From NCBI RefSeq assembly GCF_021172065.1, contig NZ_CP087880.1, positions 3,200,583-3,264,582 on the forward strand: DNA of 64,000 bases, in the 5' to 3' direction. Made by a program: the position numbers and the translations under genes. Source of the DNA: Pseudocitrobacter corydidari (GTDB taxonomy: Bacteria > Pseudomonadota > Gammaproteobacteria > Enterobacterales > Enterobacteriaceae). The notes under the pieces are model-generated. The model was not told where the DNA came from. It saw only the letters and a program-made list of their open reading frames with translations, and did not search any database. Positions 56,474 through 64,000 of the stretch are shown here, one piece after another; positions within the stretch are counted from its first letter, which is position 1, and each line of letters opens with the position of its first letter.

Positions 56474-56977
56474 ATGAGTGTTATATCTCCGGTCGCCGTC
56501 ACGCTGCGCCCGCTCGCCGCTGAAGATAATCCCGCTATTGCCAGCGTTATCCGTCAGGTCTCCGCCGAATATGGCCTGACCGCCGACAAAGGCTATACTG
56601 TTGCCGACCCGAATCTGGACGAGCTGTACCAGCTCTACAGCCAGCCGGGTGCCGCATATTGGGTGGTTGAGCAAGATGGTCAGGTGGTTGGCGGCGGCGG
56701 CGTTGCCCCATTAGGCTGTAGCGAGCCGGATATCTGTGAATTGCAGAAGATGTATTTTCTCTCTTCCGTGCGTGGTCAGGGTCTGGCGAAGAAGTTAGCG
56801 CTGATGGCGCTTGATCACGCGCGTGAACAGGGTTTTAAGCACTGTTATCTCGAAACCACCGAGTTTCTGCGCGAAGCCATTGGTCTGTATGAGCACTTAG
56901 GCTTCGAGCATATCAGCGAGCCGTTGGGTTGCACCGGCCACGTGGATTGTGAAGTGCGGATGCTGAAATCCCTTTGA
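56474..56977 (+). CDS. yjgM: GNAT-family acetyltransferase YjgM
   Basis: 167 residues from [19 protein letters not shown]. Acetyl-CoA-binding motif A is [24 protein letters not shown] (about 96-119), followed by [13 protein letters not shown] [12 protein letters not shown]. coli YjgM is a predicted N-acetyltransferase with no firm substrate. The frame is open to 56408, but the ATG at 56474 aligns with YjgM. Its 3' end faces the next gene across 15 bp. Confidence 0.92.
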   Translation: MSVISPVAVTLRPLAAEDNPAIASVIRQVSAEYGLTADKGYTVADPNLDELYQLYSQPGAAYWVVEQDGQVVGGGGVAPLGCSEPDICELQKMYFLSSVRGQGLAKKLALMALDHAREQGFKHCYLETTEFLREAIGLYEHLGFEHISEPLGCTGHVDCEVRMLKSL

Positions 56978-56992
56978 CGAAGAGCGGGCCGA

Positions 56993-57733
56993 TTACTCCG
57001 CCGAACTGTTGATCTTGCGAATAATAGCCGCCGCTCTTGGTACAGGGGCGGCGAGCACCTCTTTCCAGTAGGCTATTTCAATGTCACAAATGATGCTGCT
57101 CTTACTGAAGTTTTCAGGAGGGGCTACCCAGTAATTGATATCCGTTCCAAAACGCGCACGCAACGTTTTCTGTATCGACAGCATGTCCTTCACTACCTGT
57201 TTGCTCTCTGCTTCCGTGACCTGATGCTTGTCCGGGCCATAGGAAGAGATAACCATATCTGACGCCGCTTTTTCGGAGCGCTTACGCAATTCGTAGGGAA
57301 TAATTTTTAGGATAGTTTCACCATTAACAGGGCCATCAATTATGGGATAAAGTGCGCGCAGGCAATTGTCTTTGCTGTCTTTCGCAATAAGGCTCAAACG
57401 CTCCAAATTACTTCTGCCAACATCTATCACATTCTCATCCGCCGCAAAGGGCAATCTCCCCTGAATAAAATTGGTCACTATCGGCTGAAGCGCTCGCGCA
57501 ACTTCATGAGGGTCTTTATTTTTAGTTTCGATCAACAGCAGGCCATCATAAATTTTCTGCCAGGCCTCTGGGTCGTATTTTCGGATAACCTCCGCGACAT
57601 CATTGCTTTTTAATAAACCCAATGTTGCGTTTTCGGGCGTATCCTGTTTATTCAGCCATGCAATCGCAGCGACAAAAACAATAGCGCACACTAATAATAT
57701 AATTTTGTTCTTTGTGACCATCTTTAAATTCAT
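56993..57733 (-). CDS. uncharacterised membrane-anchored protein
   Basis: 246 residues. One N-terminal hydrophobic helix (KIILLVCAIVFVAAIAWL) serves as signal anchor. The ~220-residue remainder is presumably periplasmic, mostly helical, with two cysteines (DNCLRALYP and IICDIEIAYW). I do not recognise the family. E. coli has yjgN near this place, but that is a polytopic protein and not related. The start could also be the Met at 57721. Lower GC than the neighbours suggests acquisition. Confidence 0.75.
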   Translation of the reverse strand: MNLKMVTKNKIILLVCAIVFVAAIAWLNKQDTPENATLGLLKSNDVAEVIRKYDPEAWQKIYDGLLLIETKNKDPHEVARALQPIVTNFIQGRLPFAADENVIDVGRSNLERLSLIAKDSKDNCLRALYPIIDGPVNGETILKIIPYELRKRSEKAASDMVISSYGPDKHQVTEAESKQVVKDMLSIQKTLRARFGTDINYWVAPPENFSKSSIICDIEIAYWKEVLAAPVPRAAAIIRKINSSAE

Positions 57734-57831
57734 TCCATTGATATTTTAAGTAACTAAACAACATCCCTCTATCAATAATGATATTGACAGGGGGATATAT
57801 TATTTATTATTCCTGCGTTAGTGAAATAAAA

Positions 57832-58590
57832 TTAAACCGGCACGCCACTATGAAAACGAAACTCCGCATCCGGCGTGCTAATTAATGCGGCTTCCACTTC
57901 ACCAAAGAAACGCACGCGCGGGGTAATATCCGTTTTTGACACCTGCTGCGCCAGCGCCAGGTAATCCTGATAATGGCGGGCTTCAGAGCGCAGCAGTGAG
58001 AGATAAAACTTCTGCAATGGCTCGTCGAGATACGGCGCCAGCGCGGCAAAACGCTCGCAGGAACGCGCTTCGATATAAGCCCCGCAAATCAGTTTATCAA
58101 TCAGCGTCAACGGCTCGTGCGTACGCACCTCTTTGAGCATACCTTTCGCGTAGCGGCTGGCGGTTATCTTCACATAGGGGATCTGGCGCGCGGCCATGGC
58201 TTCGCGTACCTGCCAGAAGTGATGCAGCTCCTCTTTGATCAACAGCACCATACTGCCGATCAGCGCCTGTCCCCACGGATCGTCGGTCTGTGGCATGACG
58301 CTTTTACCGATTTGTTTGTGCAGCGCGACAAAATCTGGTTCCGGCCCATCGCGAAACGCAAACGCTTCATACGGCTGTAGCCACGCCAGCAACGCGTCCG
58401 CGCCTTGCTTATCGGCGACATATTTACGCACCAGCAGCATGGCGGTTTGCGCGGCTTTGAGCTCGCACACCAGATGGTCGGTTAATAAAAGCGGCAGATT
58501 CGCCGGGTCACGGGCTTTATCAAGCCAGGCCTGTGGCGTGGTGCAGTGGAGAAAATTGAGAACAGGGGAGAGAATTTGCGGGTAATCCAT
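57832..58590 (-). CDS. miaE: tRNA 2-methylthio-N6-isopentenyl adenosine-37 hydroxylase MiaE
   Basis: 252-residue ferritin-like diiron monooxygenase that hydroxylates ms2i6A37 to ms2io6A37 in tRNAs reading UNN codons. Iron-ligand helices include LVLLIKEELHHFWQVREAM and EARSCERFAALAPYL, then SLLRSEARHYQDYLALA. miaE is present in Salmonella and many relatives but absent from E. coli K-12, which helps place the organism. It is 49 bp downstream of rraB on the same strand. Confidence 0.95.
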   Translation of the reverse strand: MDYPQILSPVLNFLHCTTPQAWLDKARDPANLPLLLTDHLVCELKAAQTAMLLVRKYVADKQGADALLAWLQPYEAFAFRDGPEPDFVALHKQIGKSVMPQTDDPWGQALIGSMVLLIKEELHHFWQVREAMAARQIPYVKITASRYAKGMLKEVRTHEPLTLIDKLICGAYIEARSCERFAALAPYLDEPLQKFYLSLLRSEARHYQDYLALAQQVSKTDITPRVRFFGEVEAALISTPDAEFRFHSGVPV

Positions 58591-58639
58591 GCTTTATCCT
58601 TGCCCCACGGCAGCGGGCGCTGCCGTGGGTGTGTGATGC

Positions 58640-59062
58640 TTAGTGACGTACACCATCATCATCTTCGTCGACGTCATCTTCGTCGTCGTCTTCACCATCT
58701 TCGCCGTTAGGATCTTCGTAGTAAGTGCCCCAACCGTCATACTCGACTTCAAATTTCTCGGCCAGCGTCATCAGTTGCTCAACCTGCGCGTCAATAAGAT
58801 CGGCATTCAGCGCGGATTCGCTGAGGATATCGCAGCAGATGACGGTGTCGCCCTCTTCCACTTCCAGCTCTTCCGGCTCAGTCACTTCGTAGCCCATTTT
58901 GAAGGCTTCAACCGCGAACTTCTCCAGCGCGTCGAAGTCATCGGCAGAGAGGTGGTGTTCAATGGTATACAGCGCATCAGGATCGCTGCCGTCTTCCAGC
59001 AGTTCTTCGATGATCAGGCGCGTCTCTTCACGCTGCTCTTCCAGTAATTCCGGGTTTGCCAT
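58640..59062 (-). CDS. rraB: ribonuclease E inhibitor RraB
   Basis: 140-residue protein, [20 protein letters not shown], followed by the core [33 protein letters not shown] region and a very acidic tail of Asp/Glu repeats ending GVRH. RraB binds the C-terminal region of RNase E and changes degradosome composition. ATG 59062 aligns with E. coli RraB (138 aa); the longer frame to 59173 runs into the argI promoter. Divergent from argI, as in E. coli. Confidence 0.95.
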   Translation of the reverse strand: MANPELLEEQREETRLIIEELLEDGSDPDALYTIEHHLSADDFDALEKFAVEAFKMGYEVTEPEELEVEEGDTVICCDILSESALNADLIDAQVEQLMTLAEKFEVEYDGWGTYYEDPNGEDGEDDDEDDVDEDDDGVRH

Positions 59063-59155
59063 GGCTCGTTCCTCGTAATGTGGCGTTACTCTTATTGTCA
59101 CATACCGCAAGCATTGCCTCCACCTTTGTGAGAAAGATTTGTGCACCGGGGTTGC

Positions 59156-59194
59156 AATTGCATATTCATACATATAAATTGAATTTTAATTCAA
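59156..59194. promoter_or_regulatory. twin ARG boxes upstream of argI
   Basis: AATTGCATATTCATACAT (59156-59173) and AATTGAATTTTAATTCAA (59177-59194), separated by exactly 3 bp. Both fit the 18-bp ArgR consensus, and 3-bp spacing is the normal arrangement for an ArgR hexamer. They lie 29-67 bp before the argI ATG, overlapping its promoter, so arginine should repress argI. Confidence 0.88.
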
Positions 59195-59222
59195 TAAGTG
59201 GCTTGAGCCATGCGAGGACAAG

Positions 59223-60227
59223 ATGCCGAATTTTTATCAGAAGCACTTTTTAAAATTACTCGATTTCACCCCTGCCGAGCTGAACGCGCTGCTGCAACTC
59301 GCCGCTCAGCTAAAAGCCGATAAAAAAAGCGGCAAAGAGACGCCAAAACTGACAGGTAAAAACATCGCGCTCATCTTCGAAAAAGACTCAACACGCACAC
59401 GATGCTCTTTCGAAGTTGCCGCATACGATCAGGGCGCTCGCGTTACTTATCTCGGCCCAAGCGGCAGCCAGATTGGCCACAAAGAATCGATCAAAGACAC
59501 CGCTCGCGTGCTGGGCCGCATGTATGACGGTATTCAGTATCGCGGCTACGGCCAGGAGATTGTCGAAACGCTGGCGCAGTACGCGGGTGTGCCGGTCTGG
59601 AACGGCTTGACCAACGAATTTCATCCGACACAATTGCTGGCTGATTTGCTCACCATGCAGGAGCATTTGCCGGGTAAAGCGTTCAATGAGATGACGCTGG
59701 TTTATGCAGGTGATGCGCGTAACAACATGGGCAATTCGATGCTGGAAGCCGCCGCGTTAACCGGGCTGGATTTACGTCTGGTCGCCCCGCAGGCCTGCTG
59801 GCCGGAAGAAAGTTTGGTGACCGAATGCAAAGCGCTGGCACAAAAGAATGGCGGTAACATTACCCTCACCGAAGATATTGCGGCGGGCGTGAAAGGCGCA
59901 GACTTTATCTACACTGACGTGTGGGTATCGATGGGCGAAGCCAAAGAGAAATGGGCAGAACGCATTGCGCTGCTGCGTGATTATCAGGTGAATAGCCAAA
60001 TGATGGCGCTCACCGGCAACCCGCAGGTAAAATTCCTCCACTGCCTGCCTGCGTTCCATGACGATCAGACCACGCTCGGCCAAAAAATGGCCGAAGAGTA
60101 TGGGATGCACGGTGGAATGGAAGTTACCGACGAGGTATTTGAATCCCCGGCAAGCATCGTTTTCGACCAGGCCGAAAACCGCATGCACACCATCAAAGCG
60201 GTGATGGTGGCGACGTTAAGCCAGTAA
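59223..60227 (+). CDS. argI: anabolic ornithine carbamoyltransferase
   Basis: 334-residue enzyme of arginine biosynthesis that makes citrulline from ornithine and carbamoyl phosphate. The carbamoyl-phosphate motif STRTR is at 56-60, [12 protein letters not shown] in the middle, and the ornithine-loop HCLPAF at 273-278. GAGGA precedes the ATG. Twin ARG boxes place it in the ArgR regulon, and synteny with rraB and tabA identifies it as argI. A second, catabolic paralogue begins at 63596. Confidence 0.97.
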   Translation: MPNFYQKHFLKLLDFTPAELNALLQLAAQLKADKKSGKETPKLTGKNIALIFEKDSTRTRCSFEVAAYDQGARVTYLGPSGSQIGHKESIKDTARVLGRMYDGIQYRGYGQEIVETLAQYAGVPVWNGLTNEFHPTQLLADLLTMQEHLPGKAFNEMTLVYAGDARNNMGNSMLEAAALTGLDLRLVAPQACWPEESLVTECKALAQKNGGNITLTEDIAAGVKGADFIYTDVWVSMGEAKEKWAERIALLRDYQVNSQMMALTGNPQVKFLHCLPAFHDDQTTLGQKMAEEYGMHGGMEVTDEVFESPASIVFDQAENRMHTIKAVMVATLSQ

Positions 60228-60237
60228 CAACGCCTAT

Positions 60238-60268
60238 CCGGCCTGAATGCACGCAGCATACAGGCCGG
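60238..60268. terminator. inverted repeat between argI and tabA
   Basis: CCGGCCTG (60238-60245) pairs with CAGGCCGG (60261-60268) around a 15-nt loop, between the convergent genes. There is no clear U-tract, so it may be a decayed REP unit or a weak terminator. Confidence 0.4.
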
Positions 60269-60277
60269 AGAAGAGCT

Positions 60278-61403
<1,126 letters not shown>

Positions 61404-62624
61404 ATGGAAAAGCATTACGTCGGTTCTGAAATAGGCCAATTGCGAAGTGTACTGCTACATCGCCCCAATCTCAGCCTGAAGCGCCTGACGCCTTCTAACT
61501 GTCAGGAGCTGTTATTTGATGATGTGTTATCCGTTGAGCGTGCAGGTCAGGAGCATGATGCTTTTGCCAATACGCTTCGACAACAGGGCATCGAAGTTCT
61601 GCTACTCACCGACCTTCTCACACAAACTGTTGATATTCAGGAGGCTAAAGACTGGTTACTGAACACCCAGGTCTCTGATTATCGACTGGGCCCCGTCTTT
61701 GCCAATGATGTTCGGGGCTGGCTCGGCGAACTGCCGCATCGCGAACTGGCGCGTCATTTGAGCGGCGGACTGACCTACGGAGAAATTCCCGTCTGTATTA
61801 AAAATATGGTTGTGGACACCCACGCGGCGAATGATTTCATTATGAAACCCTTGCCTAACCACTTATTCACGCGTGACACATCGTGCTGGATCTATAATGG
61901 CGTATCTATTAATCCAATGGCGAAACAAGCTCGCCAACGCGAAACAAATAATCTTCGCGCGATCTATCGCTGGCATCCTGCTTTCGCCAAAGGCGATTTT
62001 ATTAAATATTTTGGCGACGAAAATATTAACTATGACCATTCTACGCTGGAAGGCGGTGATGTATTAGTTATTGGTCGTGGTGCAGTATTAATTGGCATGT
62101 CTGAACGTACAACTCCACAGGGAATTGAATTCCTCGCCAATGCGCTATTCAAGAATAAACAGGCTGAACGTGTTATTGCGCTAGAACTCCCAAAACACCG
62201 TTCATGCATGCATCTCGATACCGTCATGACTCACCTGGATGTCGATACGTTCTCCGTTTATCCCGAAGTCGTACGCAAGGACGCTCAGTGCTGGACGCTC
62301 ACGCCGGACGGCCACGGCGGCATCACGCGTAGCGAAGAGAGGGACTTTCTGCACGCCATCGAAAAAGCGCTCGGTATCTCTCAGGTACGGCTCATCACCA
62401 CCGGCGGTGATGCCTTCGAAGCCGAGCGTGAGCAGTGGAACGACGCCAACAATGTCCTCACTCTGCGCCCCGGGGTTGTCGTTGGTTATGAACGCAATAT
62501 CTGGACTAACGAAAAATATGACAAGGCGGGCATCACCGTTTTACCCATTCCCGGTGATGAACTTGGTCGCGGCCGCGGCGGTGCGCGCTGCATGAGCTGC
62601 CCGCTAGAACGTGACGGTATTTAA
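61404..62624 (+). CDS. arcA: arginine deiminase
   Basis: 406-residue guanidino-group hydrolase converting arginine to citrulline and ammonia, first step of the ADI pathway. Substrate loops include [13 protein letters not shown] and [22 protein letters not shown]. The active-site cysteine is C396 in [10 protein letters not shown] near the C-terminus. The frame opens 6 codons earlier, but ATG 61404 has the ribosome site. It is the first gene of arcACB. The pathway gives ATP under anaerobiosis and neutralises acid. Confidence 0.97.
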   Translation: MEKHYVGSEIGQLRSVLLHRPNLSLKRLTPSNCQELLFDDVLSVERAGQEHDAFANTLRQQGIEVLLLTDLLTQTVDIQEAKDWLLNTQVSDYRLGPVFANDVRGWLGELPHRELARHLSGGLTYGEIPVCIKNMVVDTHAANDFIMKPLPNHLFTRDTSCWIYNGVSINPMAKQARQRETNNLRAIYRWHPAFAKGDFIKYFGDENINYDHSTLEGGDVLVIGRGAVLIGMSERTTPQGIEFLANALFKNKQAERVIALELPKHRSCMHLDTVMTHLDVDTFSVYPEVVRKDAQCWTLTPDGHGGITRSEERDFLHAIEKALGISQVRLITTGGDAFEAEREQWNDANNVLTLRPGVVVGYERNIWTNEKYDKAGITVLPIPGDELGRGRGGARCMSCPLERDGI

Positions 62625-62634
62625 GGAGAGCGTC

Positions 62635-63567
62635 ATGACGATAAAACCGACATTAGTCGTAGCGCTGGGCGGTAATGCCCTGCTCAAACGTGGCGAACCG
62701 CTTGAGGCCGATATTCAGCGTAAAAATATTGAAGTCGCAGCCAAAACGGTCGCCCTGCTCACTCAACAATGGCGAGTAGTACTGGTGCATGGTAACGGCC
62801 CGCAGGTTGGCCTGTTAGCTCTGCAAAACAGCGCCTATGAAAAAGTCACGCCCTACCCCCTCGATATTCTGGGCGCAGAAAGCCAGGGAATGATTGGCTA
62901 CATGTTGCAGCAGGCGCTCAAAAATCAGCTTCCACAACGCGAGGTGAGCGTTTTGCTGACGCAGGTTGAGGTCGATGCCAAAGATCCGGCGTTTAGCAAC
63001 CCAACGAAATACATTGGACCTGTTTATGACGTCGCTCAGGCGGGTGCCCTTCAGAAAGAAAAAGGCTGGGACTTTAAACCTGACGGTTCATCCTTCCGCC
63101 GGGTGGTACCGTCACCACAGCCTAAACGCATCGTCGAAAGCGATGCCATTAGCGCGTTGATCGCGCGTGACCATCTGGTGATTTGTAACGGCGGTGGCGG
63201 TGTGCCCGTGATTGAAAAAGCCGATGGCTATCACGGCATTGAAGCCGTCATCGATAAAGATCTCTCTGCCGCTTTGTTAGCAAAACAGATCCACGCCGAT
63301 GCCCTGCTGATCCTTACCGATGCCGATGCCGTCTACCTCGATTGGGGTAAACCAACCCAACGCCCACTTGCCCAGGTGACGCCACAACTTCTCAGTGAAA
63401 TGCAGTTCGATGCAGGCTCAATGGGGCCGAAAGTCGCTGCTTGCGCCAATTTTGTCAGCCAATGCCATGGAATAGCAGGTATTGGCTCATTAGAAGATGG
63501 CCCCGCCATTCTCGACGGTGAAAAAGGCACGCTAATTCGTATGGAAAACACCGTGTCTCATGCGTAA
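62635..63567 (+). CDS. arcC: carbamate kinase
   Basis: 310-residue enzyme of the amino-acid-kinase fold that makes ATP from carbamoyl phosphate and ADP. Motifs are [13 protein letters not shown] at the start, [35 protein letters not shown] and [16 protein letters not shown]. The ATG at 62635 has AAGGAGAG 6 bp upstream and lies 10 bp after arcA. It is the ATP-yielding step of the operon. Confidence 0.96.
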   Translation: MTIKPTLVVALGGNALLKRGEPLEADIQRKNIEVAAKTVALLTQQWRVVLVHGNGPQVGLLALQNSAYEKVTPYPLDILGAESQGMIGYMLQQALKNQLPQREVSVLLTQVEVDAKDPAFSNPTKYIGPVYDVAQAGALQKEKGWDFKPDGSSFRRVVPSPQPKRIVESDAISALIARDHLVICNGGGGVPVIEKADGYHGIEAVIDKDLSAALLAKQIHADALLILTDADAVYLDWGKPTQRPLAQVTPQLLSEMQFDAGSMGPKVAACANFVSQCHGIAGIGSLEDGPAILDGEKGTLIRMENTVSHA

Positions 63568-63595
63568 CCCTTCTGATATTAATAAGGATATAGAA

Positions 63596-64000
63596 ATGGC
63601 CCTCTCTCTGAAAAACCGTAATTTTCTTAAACTGCTCGACTATACCCCGGACGAGATCCAGTACCTCATCGATCTCGCTATTGAATTAAAAGCCGCTAAG
63701 AAAGCAGGTTGCGAGAAGAAAACCCTGACGGGTAAAAACATCGCACTGATTTTTGAAAAAACCTCCACGCGCACCCGCTGTGCTTTCGAAGTCGCGGCAT
63801 TTGATCAGGGGGCGCAAGTCACCTATCTCGGCCCAAGCGGTTCCCAAATCGGCCACAAGGAATCAATGAAAGACACTGCTCGTGTTCTGGGCCGGATGTA
63901 TGACGGCATCGAATACAGAGGCTTTGGTCAACCCATCGTAGAAGAGTTAGGTGAATTTGCGGGCGTCCCCGTATGGAACGGCCTGACTGATGAGTTCCAT
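63596..64000 (+). CDS. arcB: catabolic ornithine carbamoyltransferase, 3' end outside window
   Basis: 135 codons are visible, starting [20 protein letters not shown] with AAGGA upstream. STRTR is at 57-61, and [36 protein letters not shown] follows. The visible part is very similar to argI at 59223. Its place as third gene of arcACB marks it as the phosphorolytic enzyme that turns citrulline into ornithine and carbamoyl phosphate. It is cut by the window edge, not broken. Confidence 0.95.
   Translation, partial: MALSLKNRNFLKLLDYTPDEIQYLIDLAIELKAAKKAGCEKKTLTGKNIALIFEKTSTRTRCAFEVAAFDQGAQVTYLGPSGSQIGHKESMKDTARVLGRMYDGIEYRGFGQPIVEELGEFAGVPVWNGLTDEFH

Overview
The window is a stretch of enterobacterial chromosome. 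Housekeeping gene order (yjiX-yjiA, yjiN, yjiS/yjiR, leuX, ahr, yjgR, lptF-lptG, pepA-holC-valS, yjgM, miaE, rraB, argI, tabA) matches the region between hpaBC/btsT and the arginine genes of Escherichia, Salmonella and Citrobacter relatives. REP/BIME and ERIC elements, miaE, a second tryptophanyl-tRNA synthetase and an arginine deiminase operon point to a Citrobacter-, Salmonella- or Enterobacter-like species rather than E. coli K-12. The species cannot be fixed from the sequence alone.

Layout. (1) 1-7.1 kb: the end of the 4-hydroxyphenylacetate cluster (hpaA, hpaB, hpaC), the pyruvate transporter btsT with a CRP site and four BtsR-like repeats, then yjiX and yjiA. (2) 7.1-16 kb: an immigration-control region with BrnT/BrnA toxin-antitoxin, an Mrr-type enzyme, a complete type I restriction system (hsdM, hsdS, hsdR) and SymE with its antisense RNA SymR. 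(3) 16-31 kb: metabolic and regulatory accessory genes. These are an AraC regulator with a LysE-type exporter, succinate-semialdehyde dehydrogenase, an Rpn nuclease, yjiN, three polysaccharide-related genes including a GH105 hydrolase, a MarR/HlyD/DUF2955 efflux operon, yjiS and the MocR regulator yjiR. (4) 31-33.2 kb: trpS2 behind a tryptophan leader peptide and competing RNA hairpins, followed by an SBD-HNH type IV restriction enzyme.

(5) 33.25-43.93 kb: a genomic island of about 10.7 kb inserted at the 3' end of leuX (tRNA-Leu-CAA). It is bounded by a 17-bp direct repeat and carries a P4-type integrase next to the tRNA. Cargo is AT-rich: a zinc-ribbon/HNH endonuclease, an IS2-like element with an amber-interrupted transposase, a four-gene operon (metallo-beta-lactamase-fold hydrolase, trypsin-like protease, small middle component, Rad50-like ATPase) that looks like a hydrolase/protease Lamassu (ABC three-component) defence system, and a CoiA-like nuclease. 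(6) 43.9-64 kb: core genes again, with a fused dihydroxyacetone kinase inserted between ahr and yjgR. The end holds argI under twin ARG boxes and, 4.4 kb further, the catabolic arcA-arcC-arcB operon, whose last gene runs off the window.

The window concentrates anti-invader functions at two places, the hsd locus and the leuX island. The sequences most worth following up are the Lamassu-like operon and the trpS2 leader.
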